Part shown: positions 10,968 through 22,650 of the stretch, piece after piece
Layout of the letters: each line of letters opens with the position of its first letter
Position numbering within the stretch: position 1 is the stretch's first letter
Assembly: GCA_022818135.1 (NCBI GenBank)
Contig: JAFMSR010000016.1
Location: 2,648,654-2,712,653 of the forward strand
Direction of reading: 5' to 3'
Source of the DNA: Saxidomus purpurata
Lineage: Eukaryota; Mollusca; Bivalvia; Venerida; Veneridae
Length of the DNA stretch: 64,000 nucleotides
Notes under the pieces: generated by a model
What the model was told of the DNA's origin: nothing
Seen by the model: only the letters and a program-made list of their open reading frames with translations
The model's database searches: none
Made by a program: the position numbers and the translations under genes

Positions 10968-12432
10968 TACGCCAGGATGAGCTTTTCTGATCGATGATTG
11001 GCCATCGTACGTCGTAGGTCAACATTTTGATTCAAATGACATCTTCTCTGAAACCTCTAGGCCAATGTTGATAAAACTATGCAGGAATGTTCCTTGCATG
11101 AAGCTCTACCAAAATTGTTCAAAGAATTCCATTCCATGCAGAACTCTGGTTGCTATGGCAACAAATAGGAAAAACTTTAAAAATCTTCTTCTCTGAAACC
11201 ACAAGGCCTAGAGCTTAGATATTTGGCATGTAGCATTGTCTAGTGGACCTCTACCAAGATTGTTCAAATTATGACCCCCTGGTCAAAATTGACCCCGCGC
11301 GGGTGGGCACTAAGTTTTTGCATAGGCATAATAGGAAAAACTTTTAAAATCTTCTTCTCTGAAACCACAAGGCCTAGAGCTAAGATATTTGGCATGTAGC
11401 ATTGTCTAGTAGACCTCTACCAAGATTGTTCAAATTATGACCCCCGGGTCAAAATTGACCCCGCGGGAGTGTTCACTTAGTTTTGCATAGGAATATATAG
11501 GAAAAACTTTTAAAATCTTCTTCTCTGAAACCACAATACCTAGAGCTTAGATATTTGGCATGTAGCATTGGCTTGTGGACCTCTACCAAGATAGTTCAAA
11601 TTATGAGCCCCGGATCAAAATTGACCCCGCACGGGGGGTCACTTAGTTTTAAATAGGCTTATATATGAAAAACTTTAAAAATCTTCTTCTCTGAATCCAC
11701 AAGGCCTATCGCTTAGATATTTGGCATGTAGCATTGGCTAGTGGACCTCTACCAAGATTGTTCAAATTATGACCCTCGGATCAAAATTGACCCCGCACGG
11801 GGGGTCACTTGGTTTAACATAGGCTTAATTATATAGTAAAATCTTTAAAAATCTTTTTCTCTGAAACCACAAGGCCTAGAGCTTAGATATTTGGCATGTA
11901 GCATTGGCTAGTGGACCTCTACCAAGATTGTTCAAATTATGACCCCCGGGTCAAAATTGACCCCGTGAGAGTGGTCACTTAGTTTTGCATAGGAATATAT
12001 AGGAAAATCTTTAAAAATCTTCTTCTTTGAAACCACAAGGCCTAGAGCTTAGATATTTGGCATGTAGCATTGGCTAGTGGACCTCTACCAAGATTGTTCA
12101 AATTATGACCCCCGGGTCAAAATTGACCCCGCACCGGGGCTCACTTAGTTTTACATAGGCATATATAGGGAAAACCTTAAAAATCTTTTTCTCTGAAACC
12201 ACAAGGCCTAGAGCTTAGATATTTGGCATGTAGCATTGCCTGGTAGACCTCTTTAAAGTTTGTTCAAATTATGCCCCTGGGGTCAAAATTGACCTTGCCC
12301 GGGGGGGATCATTTGTTTTACAAAGGCGTATATAGGAAAACTTATTTGGTATATAACATTATCTAGTGATCTTCCACCAGGCAAGTGGACTTGTACCAAG
12401 GTGAGCGATATAGGGCCATCTTGGCCCTCTTG
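10968..12432 (+). mobile_element. Family B element, copy 3 (5' end slightly truncated)
   Basis: Starts within the 5' hairpin (ACGCCAGGATGAGCTTTTCT), has the 5' unit and about seven 167-bp core units, and ends CAAGGTGAGCGATATAGGGC, CATCTTGGCCCTCTTGTT. Confidence 0.85.
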
Positions 12433-12714
12433 TTCATATTTTACGGTTCGTCCGTGGAATTTACCGCAGAATTTTCTTGTTGACATGCAGTCCTTCATCA
12501 GAATTTTTAAGTGTTTGAGAAAACTATAGAAACAAAGACGATGGTAGAGCAATCAAAGAAACAGGCAAAGCATTCCGCATAAGTTGGTATTGGTGTTGGG
12601 AGACAATGCAACGTGAAAGTATACAAATACCTGACAAAATCCGTCAGAGACGAAATTTAATGGCCATTTTGTCCGTTGCAGCTATCATGAAAGTCACGTG
12701 ATTCCTCACCGTGT
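12433..12714. other. Unassigned spacer between two B elements
   Basis: About 280 bp with somewhat higher complexity. No ORF of note and no splice pattern that can be supported. Confidence 0.5.
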
Positions 12715-13703
12715 TTTTTAGCTCACTTGGCTACGCCAGAGTGAGCTTTTCTGATCGTGATTGTCTGTCATCCGTCTTACGTCGTCTGTCAACATTTTGA
12801 TTCAAATGACATCTTCTCTGAAACCTTAGGGCTAATGTTGATAAAACTATGCAGGAATGTTCCTTGCATGAAGCTCTACCAAATTGTTCAAAGAATTCCA
12901 TTCCATGCAGAACTCTGGTTGCTATGGCAACAAATAGGAAAAACTTTAAAAATCTTCTTCTCTGAAACCCCAAGGTCTAGTGCTTAGATATTTGGCATGT
13001 AGCATTGTCTAGTGGACCTCTACCAAGATTGTTCAAATTATGACCCCCGGGTCAAAATTGACCCCGCGGCGGTGGTCACTTAGTTTTGCATAGGCTTTAT
13101 ATAGGAAAAACTTTAAAAATCTTCTTCTCTAAAACCACAAGGCCTAGAGCTAAGATATTTGGCATGTAGCATTGTCTAGTGGACCTCTACCAAGATTGTT
13201 CAAATTATGACCCCCGGGTCAAAATTGACCCCGCGGGGGTGGTCACTTACTTTTGCATAGGCTTTATATATGAAAAACTTTAAAAATCTTCTTCTCTAAA
13301 ACCACAAGGCCTAGAGCTTAGATATTTGGCATGTAGCATTGGCTAGTGGACCTCTACCAAGATTGTTCAAATTATGACCCCTGGGTCAAAATTGACCCTG
13401 CATGGGTGGTCACTTAGTTTTACATAGGCTTATATAGTAAAAACTTTAAAAATCTTCTTCTCTGAAACCACAAAGCCTAGAGCTTAGATATTTGGCATGT
13501 AGCATTGCCTAGTAGACCTCTTCAAAGTTTGTTCAAATTATGCCCCTGGGGTCAAAATTGACCTTGCCCTGGGGGGGATCATTTGTTTTACAAAGGCGTA
13601 TATAGGAAATCTTATTTGTTTTATAATATTATCTAGTGATCTTCCACCAGGCAAGTGGACTTGTACCAAGGTGAGCGATATAGGGCCATCTTGGCCCTCT
13701 TGT
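12715..13703 (+). mobile_element. Family B element, copy 4
   Basis: Hairpin TTAGCTCACTTGGC, TACG loop, CCAGAGTGAGCTTTTC. The 5' unit, about four core units and a standard 3' end (GGTGAGCGATATAGGGCCAT then CTTGGCCCTCTTGTT) follow. Confidence 0.85.
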
Positions 13704-13841
13704 TTCTTTTTTTTAAGGATCAGCATGAGCAAGAAAAATCGTTACTGTTCATATTCTATCCTTGTGAACATGTAAACTATAAATGTAAATAATGCGAGTT
13801 AAATGATTTGTATCTTGCATGGAATATACTTATATTTATTG

Positions 13842-14092
13842 TGGTAGCATTGGCTAGTGGACCTCTACCAAGATTGTTCAAATTATGACCCTTGGATCAA
13901 AATTGACCCCGCATGGGGGATCACTTAGTTTTGCATAGGCTTATGTAGGAAAAACTTTAAAAATCTTCTGCTCTGAATGCATGTAGCATTGGCTAGTGGA
14001 CCTCTACCAAGATTGTTCAAATTATGACCCTTGGATCAAAATTGACCCCCGCCCGGGGGGTCACTTGGTTTTACATCGGCTTATATGCTTCC
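13842..14092 (+). mobile_element. Family B core fragment, copy 5
   Basis: Two partial core units (GGACCTCTACCAAGATTGTT; TTGGATCAAAATTGACCCC) without 5' or 3' ends. Confidence 0.75.
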
Positions 14093-14142
14093 TTTTCCGC
14101 GACTCGAGGGTCTAAGGAATGATTCTGCATATTCTATTCATT

Positions 14143-15363
14143 ATTATACCCCCGAAACGAAGTTTGTGGGGGTATATAGGAGTCACCCGGTGGTTGGTCT
14201 GGCAGTTGGGCGGTCGGTCAGGCGATCCGTTGCATTTTCCTTGTCCGGAGCATAACTTGAAAACCACTAGTTGGAATTTAATACTACTTCATACACTGGT
14301 CAAGCACATTGAGAGGAAGTGCAGTGCACAAGAACCATAACTCTATCTTGAGTAATTACAGAGTTATTGCCCTTTGTTACTTTTCCTTGTCCGGAGCACA
14401 ACTTAAAAACTTCTAGTTGGAATTCAAAACAACTTCATAGAATGGTCAAGCACAATAAGAGGAAGTGCAGTGCACAAGAACCATAACTCTTTCTATAGTA
14501 ATTACAGAGTTATTGCCCTTTGTTACATTTCCTTGTCCGGAGCATAACTTGAAATCTACTGGTTGGAATTCAATACAACTTCATACAATGGTCAAGTACA
14601 TTGAGAGGAAGTGCAGTGCACAGGAACCATAACTCTTTCTTGACTCATTTTAGAGTTATTGCCCTTTGTTACTTTTCCTTGTCTGGAGCATTTCTTGAAA
14701 ACTACTGGTTGGAATTCAATACAACTTCATACAATGGTCTAGCACTATGAGAGGAAGTGCAGTTTACAAGAACCATAACTCTTTCTTGAGTATTTACAGA
14801 GTTATTGCCCTTTGTTACTTTTCCTTGTCCAGAGCATAACTTGAAACTACTGGTTGGAATTCAATACAACTTCATACAATGGTCAAGTACATTGAGAGGA
14901 AGTGCAGTGCACAGGAACCATAAATCTTGCATGACTAATTACAGAGTTAGTGCCCTTTGATACTTTTCCTTGTCCGGAGCATTACTTGAAAACTACTGGT
15001 TGGAATTCAATACAACTTCATACAATGGTCTAGCACAATGAAAGGAAGTGCAGTGCACAGGAACCATAACTCTATCTTGAGTATTTACCGAGTTATTGCC
15101 CATTTTTACTTTTCCTTGTCGCAGAGCATAACTTGAAAACTACTGTTCTGAATGCATTACAACTTCATACAATGGTCAAGCACATTAAGAGGAAGTGCAG
15201 TGTACAAGAACCATAACTCTATCTTGACTAATTACAGAGTTTTTACCAAGAACAATATCTCTATTTTAGTTTTTTTTTGCAAGGTATTCTGTTACTACGA
15301 ACTTCCTCAGTTTATAAAGCAGTCTTTCGGGGGTATTAATCACATTTAGTGATAGCTCTAGTT
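14143..15363 (+). mobile_element. Family A element, copy 5
   Basis: 5' block ATTATACCCCCGAAACGAAG then TTTGTGGGGGTATATAGG. The GGTC tract is eroded, about seven diverged 146-bp units follow, and the 3' end GATAGCTCTAGTT is intact. Confidence 0.87.
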
Positions 15364-15456
15364 CCTCTTAGAAACACAATTTAATGCAGTCATTTGTTGT
15401 TTACACAAAATTACCTCATACGTTATGACCTCTGACTCTCTGATACACTCTGACAC

Positions 15457-15844
15457 TTTCTCCGCGATCTGAGGATTCTGATTGGCTGAATTTGGGCTGT
15501 TCCATTATGTGCTTCCCACACTTTTTACAGGTTATGTTCTAGATGGAAGGGAGATAATCACTCCTGACCAAGGGCAAAATGATGGATAAGAATTTTCAGC
15601 TTATTTCCATGAAATATGTTAAAATGGAGTAGTTTTTTTTAGTACTTTTGAAGATAAAGGTATTTTTTACATGATAATTCTTCAAAAACCTGCTTGATTC
15701 GCATGAATTTTCTCGTAAACGTGTAAAATCGCTCGATACCAAACTTGCATAGAATCCAGATGTTTGGAATTATTTCGCGTGCGACCATTTGTTGGAAATA
15801 ACTATCACGCGAATCACGGAGAAACCTCGGATCGGGGAGAAAGA
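15457..15844. mobile_element. Small inverted-repeat element (MITE-like)
   Basis: CTTTCTCCGCGATCTGAGG at 15457 is matched on the other strand at the right end (GGATCGGGGAGAAAG, reverse complement CTTTCTCCCCGATCC). The inverted repeat is about 24 bp with mismatches around a 340-bp interior. No clear target duplication. Superfamily unknown. Confidence 0.5.
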
Positions 15845-15855
15845 AGGATATAAGA

Positions 15856-16194
15856 AAAACTTTAAAAATCTTCTTCTGAAACCACAAGGCCTAGAGCTTG
15901 GATATTTAGCATATGGTATTTTCTAGTGGACCTCTACTAAGATTGGTCAAATTATTAGCCCTGGGTCAAAATTGACCCTTCCCGGGAAAGGGGGAAGGCA
16001 CTTGATTTCACATAGGCTCATACAGGGAAAACTTTTAAAAAAAACCACAAGGCCGACAGGCAGATAATAGATATTTGAAATGTTACGTAGCATTGTGTAG
16101 TGGACCTTTATGAACTATGTTAGAATCTTGACCCCTTTTAGTATAGCAAATGGTAGTCAGGTGAGCGATATAGGGCCATCTTGGCCCTCTTGTT
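15856..16194 (+). mobile_element. Family B element, copy 6 (5'-truncated)
   Basis: Diverged core sequence from AAACTTTAAAAATCTTCTTC to the standard 3' end CAGGTGAGCGATATAGGGCC, ATCTTGGCCCTCTTG. Confidence 0.75.
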
Positions 16195-17413
16195 TTAACA
16201 CAATGTTGATGAAACTTGGCGGGGATTTTCCTTGTATGAAGGTCTACCAAAACTCTTCAAATTATTCTATTCCATGCAGAACGCTGGTTGCTATGGCAAC
16301 AAATAGGAAAAACTTTAACAATCTTCTTCTCAAGATCAGGAAGGCTTAGGTTGATGAGCATGAAGCTCTGTCATATTCCTTCAAATTATTTTATTCCATG
16401 CAGAACTCGGGTTGCTATGGCAACAAATAGAAAAAAGTTTAACAGTCTTCTTCTTCTTAAGATAGGGAAGGCTAAGATTGATGAAACTTAGCAGGGTTGT
16501 TCCTTGCATGAAGCTCTGTCATATTCCTTGAAATTATTTTATTCCATGCAGAACTCTGGTTGCTATGGCAACAAATAGGAGAAGCTGTAACAATGTTCTT
16601 CTCAAGATCAGGAACATTTAGAGCTTAGATATTTGGCATGTGGCATTGTGTAGTGGACCTCTACCAAGATTAATAAAATTATGACCCCTGGGTCAAAATT
16701 GACCCCGCCCACCTGGGGGTCACTTATTTTTACATAGGCTTTTATAGGAATACTTCTTTTCTAAGGAATAAATATTTTCTGTAGGAATAAATATTTCCGT
16801 CCACTTGTTTATTCAGACTTTTTATCCTTTCAACTTCTTGGAACAGTAGATGTATTGTATCGAACCTTTACGTATCGAATCGTAACTGTGTATCCTGATA
16901 TATATCTTATTGTGAGAAAAGTGTATCATTACACCTCTAATCAAGGGTAATCAAATCATGACAATCGGGTGAAAACCGTTCCTGGGAGGGGGGATGGTTA
17001 CTTAATTTGCCATAAGGTTACATAGGGAAAACTTTAAAATACCACAAGGCCCACAGGCAGAGCTTAGATATTTGGAATGTTACTTAGCATGGACGGTTCC
17101 AGTGTTTACAATTATATTAAAATTAACTCCCTCGATTATCCAATGACCACTCTGGGACATCATGTGTCCAATGGTTGGCCTGGTTTGCACAAAAGAACAC
17201 GTGGGTTTGTTTGTGATTGTGAGCAGTTGACCTAGCCATGAAAAGAAAATAATCCCATAACAATAGGATTAAGTACGCTATAAAATTTGTCATAAAAAAC
17301 GGGAATGGTCCATTGTGTAGTGGACCTCTACGAATTATGTTAAATCATGACCCCTTGTATTATTGGTTTGTATATACAGGTGAGTGATGTAGGGCCATCT
17401 TGGCCCTCTTGTT
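16195..17413 (+). mobile_element. Family B element, copy 7, with triplicated 5' unit and an insertion
   Basis: Three successive copies of the 5' unit (GATGAAACTTGGC, CCATGCAGAACTCTGGTTGC, ATGGCAACAAATAG) at about 16201, 16345 and 16475, unlike other copies, which have one. Diverged core and the 3' end GTGAGTGATGTAGGGCCATC, TTGGCCCTCTTGTT follow. A 221-bp element at 17091-17311 interrupts it. Confidence 0.7.
17091..17311. mobile_element. 221-bp MITE inside family B copy 7
   Basis: Ends GGACGGTTCC and GGAATGGTCC are inverted repeats of about 10 bp. Flanks read TACTTAGCAT before and ATTGTGTAG after. Removing the element with one AT restores the usual B sequence (AGCATTGTGTAGTGGACC), giving a 2-bp AT duplication. 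Confidence 0.6.
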
Positions 17414-18462
17414 TTTAAAATGTTCTCTTCCATGTGTCAATTTGGACAGTACCATAAAATTTAATTGTTCATCGAGGCACTCAGTGGAAATGCATTGACC
17501 CAGTATAGAACAGTGCAAATCATGAGTAGACTACATGGATGTGCAGGCTGATCATGATCTACACTAGTTTCAAAGGCAGGATCATTTGCAGCTAGCAGGG
17601 TAAAGGTTAAATGCATTCATTGAAACAGAAATAAACATTAAACATTGAGTAAATACATAAAAATGAAAATTCAGTTGAGATGTAACATGTATTATCAATC
17701 TGCACAATATGAAAGATTTCTTGTTTCATTTTCTGGGCACATTTTTACTGATGAACATCTTAGGAGAATATATACATTTATTGATCTCATGCTGTGTGAA
17801 GCTGATGGTTGACCACTTAGCAAATGTAAAAATATTTAACATTTAAATTCATGTCAAAGTCCTTGCCTAACACATAAAAAAACATTCGCATCAAAAAGAT
17901 CTGCAAAAATGTAGGCATGATTCGGTGTGTTGTAATAAAATGCTGTGAAGTCTAAAACAAGTAAATATTTGTTTAATATGTCTTTCCATTAAGCACTTTA
18001 ATACATTAAAACTGATTTTTTCACTTTATAAACGTCGCCATGTGCTTTCTGTTTACTAAGTTCCTAATTTTCTTTTTAATATTGATCGATTTAAAAAAGT
18101 CCAACAATCAGGAGATGAAAGCAAATTCCAAACGCAATTGTTACACAGTGCATTGTTACAATTGTAACGCCAATTATTACTAATCTTTTGTGACAGACTG
18201 TGAAAACTAGATAATCACCGACAAATATTTTCACGTCTTCGGCACACCAGACAGTGACCTGATTATTGAGAGTCATATTAATATACAATGTCATATTTGG
18301 GCCAAAATTATTGGCCGGAATTTGGAATATGGAGGGACCAGATTATTGGGGATATTTCAATATTAATGTTAATGGAGAGAAAAAGGGCGTAGAAAAAACA
18401 GTCGGATTATTGAGGTGACCGGATTTAGGGGTCCGGATTTTTGGGAGTCTACTGTATATGCT
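17414..18462. other. Unassigned AT-rich region
   Basis: About 1 kb without recognised coding sequence. The right part (18270-18455) repeats CCGGATTATTGGGG-like words and ends AGTCTACTGTATA, which resembles one end of a TA-flanked MITE; no partner end was found. Confidence 0.4.
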
Positions 18463-18628
18463 TTTAAAAATCTTTATTTTTGAAACCACAAGGCCTACAT
18501 GACGTCTTCCAGTAATGTTCAAATTATGTCCCTCAGGTCAAAATTGAACCTTTCTGCTATTGATGACCTTGTATTATGGTCAATAGTAGACAGGTGAGCG
18601 ATATAAGGCAATCTTGGCCCTCTTGTTT
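18463..18628 (+). mobile_element. Family B 3' fragment, copy 8
   Basis: Partial core and a slightly degraded 3' end (GACAGGTGAGCGATATAAGG, CAATCTTGGCCCTCTTGTT). Confidence 0.7.
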
Positions 18629-18864
18629 AATGATTTGCTTCATTTGGCAGTTGCTTCTCAAACTTTGAAAGGACAGAATCACTAGGACAAACCCGTTGGG
18701 TTGTTCATTACATACAAATGTTAAAAATTGAAATGATAGAAAAACTTGAAATATACTATACAACAGGAAGATTGTTCTAAATTGTTGAACTTAACAACTG
18801 TTTTCACTGAAACCCTGAGTACAAATGGACCAAAGCCATACTGGTTGAATTACATTAGAGCTTT
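18629..18864. other. Unassigned spacer
   Basis: No repeat family or exon recognised. Confidence 0.4.
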
Positions 18865-19696
18865 TGTTAGCTCACCTGGCTTTTCCAGGGTGAGCTTTTA
18901 GGATGGATGATTATCCATTGTTGATCAACATTTTGATTCAAACGACATCTCCTCTGAAACCACTGGGCTAATGTTGATGAAATTATGCAGGGATGTTCCT
19001 TGCATGAAGCTCTACCAAAATTGTTCAAAGAATTCCATTACATGCAGAACTCTGGTTGCTATGGCAAATAAATGGAAAGATTTAAAAAAATCTTCTCTTC
19101 TATGAAACCACAAGGCCTAGAGTGTAGATATTTAGCATGTAGCATTGTCTAGTAGACCTCTACCAAGATTGTCTGAATTATGAACCCCCGGTCAAAATTG
19201 ACCCCGCCAGTTTTACAAAGGCTTATGTAGGTAAAACTTTAAAAATCATCTCCTCTGAAACCAAAGAGTCTAGAGGTTAGATATATAGCGTGTAGCATTG
19301 TCTAGTGGACCTCTACCAAGATTGTTCAAATTATGACCCCTGGATCAAAATTGACCCCGCTCGTGGGGGCACTTAGGTTTACATAATTATAGGCTTATAT
19401 AGGTAAAACTTTAAAAGTCTTCTTTTCTGAAACCACATGGCCTAGAGCTTAGATATTTAGCATGTAGCATTGCCTAGTAGACCTTTTCAAAGTTTGTTCA
19501 AATTATGCCTCTGGGGTCAGTATTGGCCCCAGCTAGAGGGTCACTTGTTTTACAAAGACGTATACACTCTAACCTGCCCTAACGGTCACCTTGATTTGGC
19601 GGTCACCTCCAGTAAATGGTCACTCTGGGACGCCCCCGACGAAAATCCTTCTATATTACAACTTGATTAAACGGTCACCTGTCGTCTGCGGCCAGC

Positions 19697-20105
19697 GGCC
19701 AGTCTTAGTGCCTCCCGATCGCTGAATGACCGCTAAAATCGGACCGATTTAAACGGCCACGTGTCATCCGAATCAAGTGTGAAATTTTCAAAACACTTGA
19801 CGGAAATCGCGGAATACACCCCCGAGGGCTGTGGCCAGTCTTAGTGCCTCCCGATCGCTAAAAGACCGCTAAAATCGGACCGATTTAAACGGCCATGTGT
19901 CATCCAAATCAAGTGTGAAATTTTCAAAACAATTGACGGAAATCGCAAAATACACCCCCGAGGGCAGCAGCCAGTCTTAGTGCCTCCCGATCGCTAAAAG
20001 ACCGCTAAAATCGGACCGATTGAGATGGCTACGTGTCATCCGAATCAAGTGTGAAATTTTCAAAACAATTGACAGAAATCGCGAAATACACCCCTGAGGG
20101 CAAAC
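19697..20105. repeat. 136-bp tandem repeat, three copies
   Basis: GCCAGTCTTAGTGCCTCCCG starts at 19698, 19834 and 19970, exactly 136 bp apart. Units include CGCTAAAATCGGACCGATTT, GTGTCATCCGAATCAAGTG and TACACCCCCGAGGGC. Units 1 and 2 are the better-matched pair at the 3' side; point changes are few, so the triplication is recent. Confidence 0.9.
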
Positions 20106-20435
20106 TCTTTAACGGCAAAGCTGCTTGACCAATTAAACTTCTAGAAATAACTCTTCGTAATTTTCATAAAATAGGCTGCGAATCAAAGCCTACTGTATTG
20201 GTGCCAATAGGTGTTAAAGTTTGTTGTTGATGAATCAAAATCGAAGAAACATTATTTAAAATCCGCTTAAATAGCTACCAATTATCGATAATTAACAGTA
20301 CAAACTTACTTTGATATTATTGATCTGACAGGATTTTTTAATCGTATTGTCATTTCTGCACCTTAGAAATACACAATAAAAGTGGCAGCTAATCCGACTG
20401 TCACCATGGTAATAGGTATAAAATTATCACAGGTA

Positions 20436-21385
20436 CAGTGGTGCTTACGTATAACTTTGCACACGGAACGAACGATACACGCACGATACACGCAAACGGA
20501 ACGCACGATGAACGCACGATAACTGATGAATGAATCATGAATGATGAGTGATAAAAACGATACACGATTCCCGATGAAGGAAACGATAAACGATTATTCG
20601 ATAAACTCGGACATTTTCGTTTGTTTAACAACATTATCATTAATATTGTCTAATTACAATGTAAGAGCTTCATCGAACCCTCTTAAAGTCGTTAATTATA
20701 GATAATTTACAGTTAAACGAAACAGATCAATAATTAGTAGTTGAATAGCGGCACACAAACTAATTAGATTTATAATTAAATGTTGTAAAGAATCGTAAAA
20801 TGGAAAGTCCGATTCAACGTATTATTGTTACAGTTACAGTGAGCACTTTACCGAATGTCTAGCTAGAAGCAATTTAAAAATAAGTAAAATCCTATATCCT
20901 TTGCGTCGGTAGAATAACTCATTGCTATTTATGTCTGGTGTATCTTGCACGATATGCAGAACGTCTACTTTCGGTTTCACCGGAAGTCAACATATCTTCC
21001 TCCCACAAATATCTCGTGAGAAAAAGAAAAAAGAATGTAACAGAAAGATAATTTAAATAATTGAAAGAATGATTTTTCTATTTCAGCAATAGTTTTTACA
21101 TAATTTAATCCGATTTTTGAACAAAAATATAAATAATACGCGTTTATGTCTAGGCTAACATGCAAACGTTCTACACGATTGGCCGTCCGCACTATCTCGG
21201 ACCACTTTCATATAATTCCTATCGTGCAACGTTCATCACACGGAACGAACGATGCGTTTCACGATACACGATCTGAATGATACACGATGAATGCACGAAC
21301 GATAAACGCACGATAAATGCAAACGGACTGCACGATACACGCACGATACACGAACAATTTGCAAAGTTACACGTGAGTACCACTG
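20436..21385. mobile_element. 950-bp TA-flanked element nested in the 2.2-kb transposon
   Basis: Left end CAGTGGTGCTTACGTATAAC, right end in reverse complement CAGTGGTACTCACGTGTAAC, followed by TTTGCA on both sides (26-bp inverted repeat, 3 mismatches), flanked by TA at 20434-20435 and 21386-21387. Just inside each end are irregular arrays of CGATACACG-like words (20455-20590 and 21237-21350), in the same orientation on both sides. Confidence 0.8.
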
Positions 21386-21595
21386 TAACGCGCATACAAG
21401 ATTCGTTTTACCGGATACCCGATACGGGCGTTTTGCTATAGCCCGGTGCATGTCGTCTGCTCGAACATAATATTGGCAAACAAAATAACTTTTCAAAATT
21501 TGATTAAAATTTTAATGTTACTGTTTTATTTATCATCTAAAAAAAATAAAACGGCAGTAACTTATTTCCTCGTGCATACGATTTGCTTATACTGT

Positions 21596-21689
21596 TTAGT
21601 AAGTTCGTGAATAGAAAGGGTGGGTGGGGTATTTGTATAGACTTAGTAAGTTCGTGAATAGAAAGGGTGGGTGGGGTATTTGTATAGAC
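21596..21689. repeat. 47-bp direct duplication
   Basis: TTAGTAAGTTCGTGAATAGA, AAGGGTGGGTGGGGTATTTG, TATAGAC occurs twice in a row, at 21596 and 21643, without visible differences. Confidence 0.9.
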
Positions 21690-21947
21690 TATCAAAAGTC
21701 AAATTTAAAATACGATCCTTAGTTAAGTGGTCACCTTGCTTAAACGGTCAATTTGGCCGTTTCCCTTCACTGACCGTTAAAGTCAGGTTAGACTGTATAG
21801 GTAAACGTATTTGGTATGTAACATTGTCTAGTGGTCTTCCACTTATTTTGTTCAAATCATTCCTCTTGGGTCAAAATTGAACCACACCCACTAGGCAAGT
21901 GGACTTAGGCAAGGTGAGCGATGTAGGGCCATCATGGCCCTCTTGTT

Positions 21948-22362
21948 GTTTTTGGAGTCAGTGAGTCGAAGGTCAAGGTCACAGTGACCCAAACTTTGAA
22001 ATCCTTTCAGCTCAATATCTTTAGATCTATATGACCCATAGTCTTCCAACTTCGCATGATGATTTGTCTTACTGAGAAGAATGACGATCCCTATCGTGTT
22101 TGGGGTCAGTGGGTCAAAGGTCAAGGTCACAGTGATCTGAACTTTGAAAAAAAAATTCACTCAATATCTTGATATCTACATCACCCACAGTATTGAAACG
22201 TCATAGGATGATTGGTGTTCCTGAGTAGATGATCACTACTCTTTTAGAGTCACAGTGAGCTTTTCCTTGATAACATTGCAAAAGATTTTCACAAAACTTA
22301 CTCAGAACAGACCAGCCAGACCAGTAGAGCCATACTGGACTGGCCTTTTTGGGCCTCTTGTA
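21948..22362 (+). mobile_element. Family H repeat (GGTCACAGTGACC-type), copy 1
   Basis: Two diverged units of about 120 bp (GGTCAAGGTCACAGTGA at 21971 and 22121; CTCAATATCTT) and a tail CAGACCAGTAGAGCCATACT, GGCCTTTTTGGGCCTCTTGT. The tail has a GGCC...GGCC hairpin and ends CTCTTGT as in the other families. Its 3' edge lies 26 bp before the TM exon. Confidence 0.7.
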
Positions 22363-22388
22363 AAGGTATTTTCCTTCTTTTTTTTCAG

Positions 22389-22496
22389 ATGATGATGAAG
22401 CGAAAAAGATTGGTGGTGGTGTCGGAGGTGGTATTGGTGGTTTATTAATTATTGGAGGTATAGCTGGTGGAGTTGTATATATGAAAAAAAAGAAAG
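22389..22496 (+). CDS. Host gene: transmembrane-segment exon
   Basis: Encodes the membrane anchor of a single-pass membrane protein. A long pyrimidine tract and CAG at 22386-22388 precede the exon; GT at 22497-22498 follows. The frame enters in phase 1 (AT completes a codon) and leaves in phase 1. The 35 full codons give an acidic start (DDEAKK), a glycine-rich hydrophobic stretch of about 25 residues (IGGGVGGGIGGLLIIGG, then IAGGVVYM) and a basic stop-transfer run KKKK. Acidic outside, hydrophobic core and lysines inside predict an extracellular N-terminus. The many Gly residues include GxxxG spacings typical of packed TM helices. The Pro-rich ORF on the opposite strand (22201-22503) is its shadow. 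Exons upstream, which should encode the extracellular domain, were not found in 1-22388. Phase match with 42779 and 26594 supports both downstream joins. Confidence 0.82.
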
Positions 22497-22650
22497 GTAA
22501 CACTGTTTTCTTACAATGCTGTATTGATGAAATTTAGTAGAAATTGCTGTTCATCATGTTTACAATGAATTTCATTTCCTCTGTATGCTTTTTATGCACT
22601 GAAATGTCCGTCTGTCCATATGGCACATGATTTAATTCTAGAATCAGTTT
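22497..22650 (+). other. Start of the long intron after the TM exon
   Basis: Donor AAAG/GTAACA. If no exon was missed, the intron runs to 42778 (20.3 kb) in the PDZ isoform or to 26593 in the short isoform. Confidence 0.6.

Larger units (their letters stand above)
19565..21795. mobile_element. 2.2-kb TA-flanked non-autonomous DNA transposon
   Basis: Left end CACTCTAACCTGCCCTAACG, right end (reverse complement) CAGTCTAACCTGACTTTAAC, flanked by TA at 19563-19564 and 21796-21797. TA duplication and end style fit Tc1/mariner. There is no transposase ORF. The interior holds a 136-bp triplicate (19697-20105), another TA-flanked element (20436-21385) and a 47-bp duplication (21596-21689). Confidence 0.8.
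18865..21947 (+). mobile_element. Family B element, copy 9, split by a 2.2-kb DNA transposon
   Basis: 5' hairpin TTAGCTCACCTGGC, TTTT, CCAGGGTGAGC, the 5' unit and three core units up to 19564; the 3' part (GTATTTGGTATGTAACATTG to GGTGAGCGATGTAGGGCCAT and CCCTCTTGTT) resumes at 21796. Removing the insertion and one TA gives the usual family sequence CGTATATAGG. Confidence 0.82.

Noticed and set aside
12433..12714. Considered as a possible first exon or promoter between two B elements
   Set aside because: No ORF, TATA or splice arrangement that can be supported.
22201..22503. 100-residue Pro-rich ORF on the - strand
   Set aside because: Antisense shadow of the Gly-rich TM exon.
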